The notes beneath the pieces were generated by a model, which was not told the origin of the DNA, did no database searches, and saw only the letters and a list, made by a program, of their open reading frames with translations. This document shows positions 42,818 through 51,060 of a stretch of DNA of 64,000 nt, in pieces. The stretch spans positions 1 to 64,000 of the forward strand of contig NZ_LVWI01000050.1 of assembly GCF_001909055.1 (NCBI RefSeq). Reading direction: 5' to 3'. The position numbers and the translations under genes were made by a program. Each line of letters starts with the position of its first letter. Position 1 is the first letter of the stretch. Source of the stretch: Paenibacillus helianthi. GTDB lineage: Bacteria > Bacillota > Bacilli > Paenibacillales > Paenibacillaceae.

Positions 42818-42880
42818 TGTAAAGCATGCTTTACATTTAGCGGTGAAAATGATATTGTTCTATGTAAAGCTAGCTTTACA
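42818..42880. promoter_or_regulatory. Twin perfect 18-bp palindromic operators before the HTH gene
   Basis: TGTAAAGC-AT-GCTTTACA at 42818-42835 and TGTAAAGC-TA-GCTTTACA at 42863-42880, both perfect palindromes, centres 45 bp apart. They lie 19 bases before the HTH gene start, so that protein is the natural binder. Confidence 0.7.
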
Positions 42881-42898
42881 TGACCTGGAGGAACAGCG

Positions 42899-43135
42899 AT
42901 GAAGAACAAGCTTGAGGCAATCCGAAAGCAGCAGGGCATTAAGCAGGAAGAGCTAGCGGAGGCCTTGGAGGTGTCGAGACAGACGATCTGCTCATTGGAG
43001 AATGGGAGATACAACCCGTCGATCATTCTGGCTTTTAAGCTGGCAAGATACTTCAAGCTCAGCATTGAGGATATTTTTGAATATGAAGAGGAGGGAAGCA
43101 ACGGTCATCCCGAGAAAGGTGGGTTAACCCATTAG
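42899..43135 (+). CDS. Cro/C1-type HTH regulator (small)
   Basis: A 78-residue protein; ATG 42899 follows GGAGGAAC. It consists almost entirely of an HTH_3 domain (IRKQQGIKQEELAEALEVSR, QTICSLENGRYNPSIILAFK), like YgzD-type regulators. Two identical palindromes in its promoter suggest autoregulation. The antiporter gene starts 48 bases downstream and the GNAT gene follows that, so it may control salt or pH response in this operon. Confidence 0.87.
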   Translation: MKNKLEAIRKQQGIKQEELAEALEVSRQTICSLENGRYNPSIILAFKLARYFKLSIEDIFEYEEEGSNGHPEKGGLTH

Positions 43136-43182
43136 CAATGGTAAAGCCGATTACATGATTTTACATCAGGGGAGTTGAGGGT

Positions 43183-45204
43183 TTGGAGACGTTTCTTGCT
43201 GTACTGTTAATGCTGGGACTGATCGCGGTCTCCAATATTGTGAACCGGTTCATCCCGTTTGTGCCGATTCCCCTGATTCAGATTGGACTGGGTGTTATTG
43301 CGGCTGCATTCCCGACGGGAATCCATATGTCGTTTGAGCCAGAGCTATTTTTTGTGCTGTTTATTGCTCCGCTGCTGTTCAATGACGGGCGGCGGACGCC
43401 CCGCGACGAGCTCTGGAATCTCAGGGCACCTATCCTGCTGCTGTCGCTTGGGCTGGTCTTTGCGACGGTATTTGTCGCCGGATATGCCATCCACTGGATG
43501 ATTCCGTCCATACCGCTCGCTGCTTCCTTTGCGCTGGCTGCCATTCTCTCACCTACCGATGCTGTTGCAGTCAGTGCGCTGGCCGGGAAGGTGCATCTGC
43601 CAAAGAGTATCCACCGCATCCTTGAAGGAGAGTCGCTGATGAATGACGCATCGGGGCTGGTCGCTTTCAAGTTTGCCATTGCTGCGGCGGTTACGGGGAT
43701 GTTCTCGCTTCCCAAGGCGACGATAAGCTTTGTGTGTATCGCGGCTGGAGGATTGCTGCTTGGAGCGCTGCTGTCATTTGTGCTGATCCGGCTCAGTGTG
43801 TTTATCCGCCGCTTCGGTATGGAGGATGTTACCATTCACGTGCTTCTGCAGATCCTTACGCCCTTTATTATTTATCTGGTCAGTGAAGAGATTGGCGTGT
43901 CGGGCATCCTTGCTGTAGTGGCAGGGGGCGTAATGTATGCCATCGAGAAGGATAGGGCTGTATCGCCGCAATACAAGCTTCAGCTTGTCTCTGCAAGCAC
44001 ATGGTCGGTGCTGCTGCTGGTTCTGAATGGTCTGGTCTTCCTGATGCTGGGGGTATCGGTTCCGGACGTCGTTCAAGTGATTTACAACGATAGTTCCTTG
44101 AACAACTTCATGGTGGCCGGTTATGTGCTGGCGATCTCAGCGCTGCTGATTGTGCTGCGGTTTCTGTGGGTGTATGCATACTCTTTGTTTGAGAGCCGGA
44201 GGCTCAAGACACCGCGATCTCCGCTAAAGTCGCAGCTCATTACATCGATTTCGGGTGTACGGGGAGCGGTTACACTGGCAGGGGCCTTCTCGATTCCGCT
44301 GGTTTTGGGTGATGGTTCACCTTTCCCGCAGCGGGACCTGATTATCGCTCTTGCGGCAGGTGTCATTCTAGTGTCACTGTTGATTGCAAGCATATTTTTG
44401 CCGCTCCTTGCGGAAGAGGAAGACACGGTTGTGGTGGAGAGTGTTACGGTCAATTCGGAGCTGTCGGCAAGATCGGTAGTGATTGACGCTGGAATGAGTA
44501 TGCTGCGAAGCTTGGTCTCGGAGAATCCGCTGCCCGGGAATCAGCCGGTATTGCTGGAATTCACAGACAAAATTGACAAGCTGTGCGCTCCGAAAATGGG
44601 TGACGATCCGGAAGCGGAACACTTCCGGCAGCTGGGGGTCCAGGCGAAGCGGAATGCGATTGCTGCTGAGCGTACGGAGCTGCGCCGGATGCTCGAGAAC
44701 GGCTCCGTCGCGGCTCCCGTAGCATCGAAGATGGAAGAACTGCTGGATCACAAGGAAGCTTTGATGTGCAAACGGCTCGACACCCAGATCAAATTTTCGC
44801 TCACTGAAATTCAGCGCTTGTTCTCGGGGTTATTCTCCGGCAGACTGAACGGCGATGAAGGGCGGCTGGCAGCGCAGAATGCCGAGAGTGCCCGTATGGC
44901 CAAGATTTCAATGTGCCAGGCTGCCATCTCTGCCGTTAGCGCCGGAATGAGTGAAGAGAACCGTCTGGTTTCACAGAAGGTTATTGACAAATATGAGCAG
45001 ATGGAGTCCCGGCTTATCGAGGGGGATGGCTGGATTAAGGATGGCGTTGTCGATGACCAGAAGCTTGAGCTGAAGCTGCAGGCGATTCAGGAACAGCGGA
45101 ATACGGTGCAGCAAATGTATCAGAACGGGGCCATTAACCTGAAAATTGCCGGAAAGCTCCGCAAATTTGTCGATCAATTGGAAACAGCGATCTGGGAGGA
45201 TTAA
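43183..45204 (+). CDS. Na+/H+ antiporter, CPA1 family
   Basis: A 673-residue membrane protein; TTG 43183 follows GTTGAGGG. About twelve membrane segments occupy residues 1-410, including the ion-binding region with ILSPTDAVAVSALAGKVHLP (D in TDAVAV) and the ND in SLMNDASGLVAF. Residues about 420-673 form a charged helical cytoplasmic tail, as in NhaP/NvrA-type exchangers. It exports Na+ (or K+) against proton entry. It follows a small HTH regulator and precedes a GNAT gene by three bases. Confidence 0.9.
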   Translation: METFLAVLLMLGLIAVSNIVNRFIPFVPIPLIQIGLGVIAAAFPTGIHMSFEPELFFVLFIAPLLFNDGRRTPRDELWNLRAPILLLSLGLVFATVFVAGYAIHWMIPSIPLAASFALAAILSPTDAVAVSALAGKVHLPKSIHRILEGESLMNDASGLVAFKFAIAAAVTGMFSLPKATISFVCIAAGGLLLGALLSFVLIRLSVFIRRFGMEDVTIHVLLQILTPFIIYLVSEEIGVSGILAVVAGGVMYAIEKDRAVSPQYKLQLVSASTWSVLLLVLNGLVFLMLGVSVPDVVQVIYNDSSLNNFMVAGYVLAISALLIVLRFLWVYAYSLFESRRLKTPRSPLKSQLITSISGVRGAVTLAGAFSIPLVLGDGSPFPQRDLIIALAAGVILVSLLIASIFLPLLAEEEDTVVVESVTVNSELSARSVVIDAGMSMLRSLVSENPLPGNQPVLLEFTDKIDKLCAPKMGDDPEAEHFRQLGVQAKRNAIAAERTELRRMLENGSVAAPVASKMEELLDHKEALMCKRLDTQIKFSLTEIQRLFSGLFSGRLNGDEGRLAAQNAESARMAKISMCQAAISAVSAGMSEENRLVSQKVIDKYEQMESRLIEGDGWIKDGVVDDQKLELKLQAIQEQRNTVQQMYQNGAINLKIAGKLRKFVDQLETAIWED

Positions 45205-45206
45205 TC

Positions 45207-45716
45207 ATGGGGGGAATAGCAGCGAACGGTTTGTCTTTTATGGAAATTGGGGAAGAGCACCTGGCTGAAGTAGTAGATATTTATAATTATTACGTATTGA
45301 ATACTACGGTTTCTTTTCACACCGTGCCGCTGGATTCGGCTTCTATGCGCGAGTCGGTGTTAAGCGGTGACCCGCGTTTCAAGTCCTACGCCATTCTGCA
45401 GGACGGTGAAATGCAGGGCTATGTTCTGATTGCCAGACATAAGAACAAGCAGGCCTACGATACCTCCGGTGAGATCAGCATCTACCTGAGACCCGGCAGC
45501 GGTGGACAAGGACTCGGCGGCAAAGCGCTGAGCTTCATTGAGGAACGGGCATCCGAGCTCGATTTTCATGTTCTGGTGGCAACGGTATGCTCAGACAATG
45601 AACCAAGCCGCCGGCTCTTCACCAGACACGGATATGAGCAAAGCGCGCTGTTCAAAGAGATCGGTAACAAATTTGGCAGATGGCTGGACATTGCAAGCTA
45701 TCAAAAAATAATCTGA
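45207..45716 (+). CDS. GNAT acetyltransferase (phosphinothricin acetyltransferase-like)
   Basis: A 169-residue protein; ATG 45207 lies three bases after the antiporter stop and behind GGGAGG, so the two are coupled. Family marks: EVVDIYNYYVLNTTVSFHTV near the N-terminus, YLRPGSGGQGLGGKALSFIE for the acetyl-CoA loop, and SDNEPSRRLFTRHGYEQSAL. This is the YwnH/Pat pattern. Substrates of relatives are methionine sulfoximine or phosphinothricin, but this need not hold here. Confidence 0.86.
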   Translation: MGGIAANGLSFMEIGEEHLAEVVDIYNYYVLNTTVSFHTVPLDSASMRESVLSGDPRFKSYAILQDGEMQGYVLIARHKNKQAYDTSGEISIYLRPGSGGQGLGGKALSFIEERASELDFHVLVATVCSDNEPSRRLFTRHGYEQSALFKEIGNKFGRWLDIASYQKII

Positions 45717-45767
45717 TGGGGGTACCGGGGGAGTTAAGGCTCGCCTTATCGCCTTGCATAAAAAAAC

Positions 45768-45812
45768 GCTGCTCCAACTAGTCATCTTCATGACGTTGTG
45801 AGCAGCTTCTTT
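45768..45812. terminator. Bidirectional terminator
   Basis: GCTGCTC and GAGCAGC pair, enclosing CATGA-type pairing around CTTC; seven A precede and TTCTTT follows. It separates the GNAT gene and the converging ThrE gene. Confidence 0.7.
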
Positions 45813-45861
45813 ATGTTTCGGGCAGCGAACTATAGTAATGGGTTTGCCAAGTGCGGCGGGC

Positions 45862-46293
45862 TTAAGTGCTTCGGACATGCTTTCGCCGGAACATCTGTCC
45901 AAGCACTTCGCTGAGCACAAGTCCGGTTGCGATGGCTCCAGAGAGGAGCAGAGCCTGAACAGCAAATTGGATGGCCAGATTGTTGTCGTTCTCGACGAAC
46001 TTGCGCATGGCATCATAAGCCAGACCTCCCGGGACCAACGGGATAATGCCGCCGACGCTGAAGATAATGACCGGCATTTTGTAGATACGGGCAAAGACCT
46101 GGCTGATCACCCCGACTACTACCGTAGCCGCGAAGGTAGCGACCACAGTATCCCATCTTTCATCAAGCTGCAGATACAGCATCCAGCCCACCATCCCGGC
46201 AAAACCGCATTGTATCAATGCTCGGACCGGCGCATTAAACAGAATGCAGAAGGTGGCAGCAGCAATAAAGCTGGTTATCAGTTGCAAAATCAT
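45862..46293 (-). CDS. Threonine/serine exporter subunit, ThrE_2-like (DUF3815/YjjB type)
   Basis: A 143-residue protein with about four membrane segments; ATG 46293 follows GAGGT. GFAGMVGWMLYLQL, AATVVVGVISQVFARIYKMP and SVGGIIPLVPGGLAYDAMRK match the short C-terminal-type half of split ThrE exporters. It acts with the larger subunit encoded 28 bases upstream on the same strand. Together they probably export threonine, serine or dicarboxylates. Confidence 0.86.
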   Translation of the reverse strand: MILQLITSFIAAATFCILFNAPVRALIQCGFAGMVGWMLYLQLDERWDTVVATFAATVVVGVISQVFARIYKMPVIIFSVGGIIPLVPGGLAYDAMRKFVENDNNLAIQFAVQALLLSGAIATGLVLSEVLGQMFRRKHVRST

Positions 46294-46321
46294 GAACAGT
46301 TAACCTCTTTCACATAGGGGA

Positions 46322-47089
46322 TCAAAAAAGTGACAGCACAAGCCCGATGCCTGTTCCGATCGCAAACGCCGTCAGGAATGCATCGGCTCCCTTGGAGAGG
46401 CCGGAGACCAAGTGTCCAGCCATCAGATCACGGACTGCATTCGTAATGAGTAGTCCCGGTACCAGCGGCATGACCGAACCGATAATAATCTTGTCCATTT
46501 CCTGACCTATACCGAGCCTCACGGAGAGGAATGCGAGTAGTCCAATCAGGAAGGAAGCAGTGAATTCCGCGAAAAAACGGATCTGTACCAGCCGGTGAAG
46601 GTATGTTGCTGCGGCAAATCCCAGTCCGGACACCAGGATGGCCGGCAGCGCATCCCACAGACTGCCTTTGAACATCACGGTGAAGCAGGCTCCTGTCAAG
46701 GCAGCGGCTACAATCTGCAGCCACGCCGGATAAGCATGAGCTGCATCGTCCACTACACCCAGCCGCTCACGGGCTTCATTGGCGGTAAGCTGGCGTTCAC
46801 TCAGGCGCCGCGAGATGTCGTTGACCTCGGATACCTTTTGCAGATCTGTGGTCCGCTCCGCGATACGAAACAGCTTCACCGGTTCCGTCCGGCTGGTGGT
46901 GAACATAATGACGGTTGGCGTCACATAGCTGTGTGCTCCCGGAAAACCGAGCGATGCCGCCATACGGCTCATGGTGTCCTCCACGCGGTAGGTTTCCGCA
47001 CCGCTTTGCAGCATAATTTTGCCCGCAAGCAGGCACAGGTCGATAATATCATGCGCAGAAGTATTGCTGTTGTTGCTTGTGCTATCCAA
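46322..47089 (-). CDS. Threonine/serine exporter subunit, ThrE-like (DUF1212/YjjP type)
   Basis: A 255-residue protein from TTG 47089, eight bases after GGGGAGGA; the frame upstream to 47146 lacks a site. The N-terminal soluble part reads CLLAGKIMLQSGAETYRVED and a GFPGAHSYVTPTVIMFTT segment, both typical of DUF1212. About five membrane helices follow. It precedes the ThrE_2-like gene. No regulator is adjacent. Confidence 0.85.
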   Translation of the reverse strand: MDSTSNNSNTSAHDIIDLCLLAGKIMLQSGAETYRVEDTMSRMAASLGFPGAHSYVTPTVIMFTTSRTEPVKLFRIAERTTDLQKVSEVNDISRRLSERQLTANEARERLGVVDDAAHAYPAWLQIVAAALTGACFTVMFKGSLWDALPAILVSGLGFAAATYLHRLVQIRFFAEFTASFLIGLLAFLSVRLGIGQEMDKIIIGSVMPLVPGLLITNAVRDLMAGHLVSGLSKGADAFLTAFAIGTGIGLVLSLF

Positions 47090-47305
47090 CTTCGTTCGAT
47101 CCTCCCCTGGAGTGTTATATATTCGATTGTCGCTGCAATTTCTCAAAAGATCAACCTATATTCATAATGTTCACTTAAATAATAAAAATTTATTAAAATA
47201 TTGAAATAGATATTCACTTTTTATTTCCATTTTTCGATATAAAAATGGAGAAATCTCACAGAATATGATAACACTTCCCACTTGATGGGCCGAAAGGAGA
47301 ATACA

Positions 47306-48149
47306 ATGTCAGGCTCTTTTCCGGAGGATTCACTGCTTGATTTGTTTATATTTGAGACCCTGCAATCGCTGCAGCAGCACGAAACCCTTCAACCTGAGGA
47401 TATTAACCTTATCTTCCGGATTATGCATACAATCAAAGGCTCGGCTGCTGTGATGGGTTATACGAATATTTCTTCTTTGGCCCATATTATGGAAGATTTG
47501 TTTTTTTATCTGCGTGGCCACCCCGATGCTCCATATAATGCATCTGAGTTGTCGGACCTCATTCTGCAAGGTGTTAATTTTACCAAGCTGGAGACGATCA
47601 AGATCAAGAATGGAGATCACGCAGACGGAGACTGTGCGTTGCTGGCTGAAGAACTGAAAGCCTATTTACAGTTTCTGAAAACCGGGTCTGCCGGTACATC
47701 AGAGGTGAGGACACCGGAGGAAATAGCACTGAGAACGGACATTGTACACTCTGAAGCTGATCTGTCCAAAGGGGCATCCGCGCGTTTCAGAGCGGTTCTG
47801 CGTTGAAGAGAACTGTCAGCTGGAGAATATCCGCGCATTCACGGTAATTCATCAACTAGGTGAGACCATGGACTGCAGTTTTACCTACTTGCCTGAAGAT
47901 ATTATAGAGAACCCTGACAGCGCAGAGGTGATCCGCCGGGATGGTTTTGTAATTGTGCTGGAGACACAGGAATGCGGGGAAGCGGTTGCGGCATTTTTGC
48001 GAAATGCTCCTTATGTAAGTGAAATGGCTATGGAACAGCTCGAAACGGAGAATACAGCTGCAGAAGAAGCCCAAAGAGGGTGGCCCACCCGAAGGCGGGA
48101 GATCCGTTTGAAGCGAGGGATGAACTTCTGCGTGTGCGGCCGGATGTGA
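47306..48149 (+). pseudogene. cheA: Frameshifted CheA-like histidine kinase fragment
   Basis: ATG 47306 opens an HPt domain with HTIKGSAAVMGYTNISSLAH, whose histidine is the CheA-type phospho-acceptor. It stops at 47804. The continuation lies in another frame (from 47802: VEENCQLENIRAFTVIHQLG, later FVIVLETQECGEAVAAFLRN), which resembles the P2-type region of CheA. One base lost near 47801-47805 explains the break. The catalytic kinase domain is absent; after EMAMEQLETENTAAEEAQ the text changes to a CheB-like remnant. The locus is non-functional as CheA. Confidence 0.65.
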
Positions 48150-48180
48150 TGATCTGCGATGTGCAGATAGAAGCAGGCTG
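48083..48180 (+). pseudogene. CheB-like receiver fragment
   Basis: In one frame the sequence reads HPKAGDPFEARDELLRVRPD followed by VMICDVQIEAG, which resembles the receiver domain of CheB just before and at the phospho-acceptor aspartate. Neither the start of the receiver nor the methylesterase domain is present. It overlaps the end of the CheA fragment in another frame, which suggests a deletion that joined the two genes. Up to 48375 nothing further is recognised. Confidence 0.4.
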
Positions 48181-48375
48181 CACTCGCTGCGATTCCCCGG
48201 CTGCTGTTGTCCATGCTGCAATAGCGCTTTTCCTCGCTGCAGCCGCCGATTTTGCCGGCCCAATGCCGCTGCGCCGTGTGGGATCTTCCGCATCGACCAG
48301 CGGCTGGTTGCTGTACAGCGGGCGCAGGGTCTTGCTTTTATTATAATGGGAACGTATGATCGTGTATATGTGTAT

Positions 48376-48969
48376 TTAGTTCTGCTTTCCGTCTTCAAGG
48401 GTACATAGACCGGTTGCCACTCCGCCGGAGAGGATGGTCAGGATGGAATGAAAAAAAGTTTCCTTGGAGATCAGCAGGCCGCCTGCACCAATAATCAGCA
48501 TATCCGTCAGAAAAATGATGACCCCCACATTAAGCGGAATGTAGCGCTTCATGAACTTGGCCAGCAGATCGGTACCGCCTGTGCTCGCATTGAAGCGCAG
48601 CATGAGCCCAAGACCGCTGCCCATCAGGAACCCGCCGATGATCGCGCTGGAGATCGAACCAAGCTCCACATAATACAGAAAGTAGTATTGAAGCGGTCCC
48701 AGAAGCTCGATCAGAAAGGAGGAAACCATAAGCCCCATCACACTGCTGTAAAAGATATCCCGCTCTTTGATCCAGGCAAGCAAAAAGACCGGGAGACTGC
48801 AAAAGACGATGGCAAGTCCGATTTTTGCTCCGGAAATATAATTAATAATGAGGGCGATGCCGATAATTCCCCCATCAAGTATTTTGTAGGGAACCAGAAA
48901 GAAGTTCGTGCCTGCGGCAATCAGCAAGCTGGACAGCAGGATGATGGCATACTTTGGTAAAAATCGCAT
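48376..48969 (-). CDS. YitT-family membrane protein (short form)
   Basis: About 197 residues from ATG 48969, eight bases after TGGAG; ATG 48978 touches that site. About five membrane segments (ILLSSLLIAAGTNFFLVPYK, ILDGGIIGIALIIN, SSAIIGGFLMGSGLGLMLRF) and the NASTGGTDLLAKFMKRY motif match YitT. The usual C-terminal DUF2179 cytoplasmic domain of about 80 residues is missing, so this is the short version or a truncated gene. Function is not established. Confidence 0.83.
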   Translation of the reverse strand: MRFLPKYAIILLSSLLIAAGTNFFLVPYKILDGGIIGIALIINYISGAKIGLAIVFCSLPVFLLAWIKERDIFYSSVMGLMVSSFLIELLGPLQYYFLYYVELGSISSAIIGGFLMGSGLGLMLRFNASTGGTDLLAKFMKRYIPLNVGVIIFLTDMLIIGAGGLLISKETFFHSILTILSGGVATGLCTLEDGKQN

Positions 48970-49096
48970 ATTCAACATCTCCAGATTTTAAGGCATGTCT
49001 TCAGGGAGAACATGTCTTAATGAATATGCGCATCCATGGAAAAAAATAGCTGAAAAGCAAAAAATCCTGCTTGCGCAGGATAAACAGTCTGAAATC

Positions 49097-49615
49097 TTAG
49101 GCGTGAACGGGTTCCCGCTTCTTGAGTTCGAGCGGGGGAGGGACCAGCCAGCCTTTCTCCTTGTTGAGCTTCAGCAGAGCCAAGCCGAGTGCAGCCATTT
49201 GTGCATGAATCTTCATGAACATCATACCGATATCTTCGCGGATGGACATGCCCATGATTTGGCTGCATACGACGAGACTCAGTGAGACACCGCTTGAAAG
49301 GGCTGCGGCAATTTCCTGATCGGAGAACCGGGCTCCTGCCGGAATATCCTCCATCTTGACAGAGGGGCGGTCCGGCAGAGATGGCGGAGGTGTAAACCCA
49401 TTGTTCTTCAGCAGCTTATCACAGTCTTTGATTTCATGCTGGGCCTGATCCATGAGGTCATCAATGATTTTTTTGAGATCCTTGTCCCCGGCATGGTAAT
49501 GATAAGCCTGATAAGTGGATATGGCCATTTTGGCTGCAGCCGAGAACGTCCAGAGATTGAAAATTTCGCCGTAGTGCAAAGGTTCGTCTTTAGGATTGCC
49601 GTTAAGAACTCCCAT
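49097..49615 (-). CDS. DUF3231 protein
   Basis: A 172-residue protein from ATG 49615, nine bases after GAGGGG. It is mostly helical: GEIFNLWTFSAAAKMAISTY, then DLKKIIDDLMDQAQHEIKDC and ALSSGVSLSLVVCSQIMGMS. These fit half of a DUF3231 tandem, a ferritin-like helical fold found in spore-forming Bacillales. Longer family members have two such halves. Its function is unknown; a sporulation link is family-level inference. Confidence 0.75.
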   Translation of the reverse strand: MGVLNGNPKDEPLHYGEIFNLWTFSAAAKMAISTYQAYHYHAGDKDLKKIIDDLMDQAQHEIKDCDKLLKNNGFTPPPSLPDRPSVKMEDIPAGARFSDQEIAAALSSGVSLSLVVCSQIMGMSIREDIGMMFMKIHAQMAALGLALLKLNKEKGWLVPPPLELKKREPVHA

Positions 49616-49744
49616 GATTACATACCCCTCTACAATAAGATTATGAACGTAATTTAGCATGTCCGGCGGAAGAGGTTTTATTCGGGTGACGAAGCCTTAT
49701 GACAAGCATACTTGAAATTTACACGCAAGGCAGGAGTGATACGA

Positions 49745-49957
49745 ATGAGCTTTATCTATAAAGTGCTGGTGAGTGATATGGAGCTGCTGGCTGCCGCGCT
49801 GTCGGAGATCAATGTAACCGTAGCCGTAAAAAGCGGAGCAGGGATTGTGGAGCCCGGGGGGCCCATTAGAGCCTATACACCCCACTCCGTCCGAATCCGG
49901 GGATTGTCCTATAACCGGGACCTGCATGAATTCCGGGTTAGCGGGGAGGCGCGCTAG
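49745..49957 (+). CDS. Small hypothetical protein
   Basis: A 70-residue protein from ATG 49745, eight bases after CAGGAG; the frame upstream from 49712 lacks a site. It has a compact alpha/beta look (SFIYKVLVSDMELLAAALSE, then INVTVAVKSGAGIVEPGGPI) and no membrane helix. I do not recognise a family. It stands alone. Confidence 0.5.
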   Translation: MSFIYKVLVSDMELLAAALSEINVTVAVKSGAGIVEPGGPIRAYTPHSVRIRGLSYNRDLHEFRVSGEAR

Positions 49958-50027
49958 TCCTGCTTCCTAATCTTTGGCGCATTCTTCGGCTCTTCTAGCT
50001 GAACCGGAATATTCCATGACGCGGAGT

Positions 50028-50900
50028 TTAGCGGGAATAACGTTTGCGGAAGCGCAGCGGTGAAATGCCAACTTTGTGGGCGAAACGCCGCGAGAAATAG
50101 GCCGTACTCTCAAACCCGGTGCGTTCGGCAATGCCGGCGATGGGAATCTCCGTCTTGAGCAGCAGCAGTTTGGCCTGCTCCAGCCGGTAATCTGTTAAAT
50201 ATTCCATGGGAGTCAGCCCGTAAACCCGCTTCATGCAGCGGGCCAGGTAGTTATAGTGGAAATGCAGCGCATCCGCCAGGCTGATATTGGTCAGCGGCTC
50301 TGAATAGTGATTACGCAGATAGGTTTCGGTCAGCTCGGCAATCTCTGCGGCAGGACTTCCTCCCGTATCCTGCTGCGCGAGATCCAGCATCCGCAGCATA
50401 TCCTCGAAGATGCGCTGCTGCTGCCATACCGCGCTGGAACGTCTTCCACGGTTCAGCTGAAGCAGCAGCTCGGCCTGGCCGCTCCGCTCCAAGGGATCAG
50501 GCAGCGGACCGAACTGCGGCACACGGATGGTATAGGGGTGGGTGAGGAACTGCTGGAAGTGATGTTCCCGGCTGGCATATACCGGTTCACCTTCGGCCTC
50601 AATCCATTCACCTACGGTGTGAAAATGCAGCCATACAAAGGAAGTTGTCTCTTCACAGGGCTTGACCGAATAATGGTAGCGGTCGGGCAGCAGGAGAAGA
50701 GTATGCCCAGCCGGCACCGCCCACTGTTTATCTTCTTCCCCAATGAACAGACAGCCCTGTTCAACGAGCAGCAGATCGAATTTTCCCATGCGGCTGCGGC
50801 TGGGATGCTGATCCCCCGGCTGATACAAGGTACGGTCGCCTTCCAGGAAATATGGAAAGGGCGGTGCCGCCAGATGAATATAGGATGGATTATGTGCCAT
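50028..50900 (-). CDS. AraC-family transcriptional regulator
   Basis: A 290-residue protein; ATG 50900 follows AAGGAG. Residues about 20-160 form a cupin-like sugar-binding domain (LLVEQGCLFIGEEDKQWAVP, HTLLLLPDRYHYSVKP). Residues about 190-290 form the double helix-turn-helix (NISLADALHFHYNYLARCMK, GLTPMEYLTDYRLEQAKLLL, then the AGFESTAYFSRRF-like second helix). It is divergent from the GH127 gene and is its probable activator. Confidence 0.92.
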   Translation of the reverse strand: MAHNPSYIHLAAPPFPYFLEGDRTLYQPGDQHPSRSRMGKFDLLLVEQGCLFIGEEDKQWAVPAGHTLLLLPDRYHYSVKPCEETTSFVWLHFHTVGEWIEAEGEPVYASREHHFQQFLTHPYTIRVPQFGPLPDPLERSGQAELLLQLNRGRRSSAVWQQQRIFEDMLRMLDLAQQDTGGSPAAEIAELTETYLRNHYSEPLTNISLADALHFHYNYLARCMKRVYGLTPMEYLTDYRLEQAKLLLLKTEIPIAGIAERTGFESTAYFSRRFAHKVGISPLRFRKRYSR

Positions 50901-51060
50901 TTTCTGCTCCTTAATAATCGTTTATTTGTTGGACACACTGCAAATATATCAGTGTGAAATAGTACAAAAACAGGGTTGCTTCTGATCCTGTTTTTTATTT
51001 ATTTTACCGTCTATAATTGCAATTAGCGAGAAGAAAATAAACATGGAGGAGTAGTGGAAC

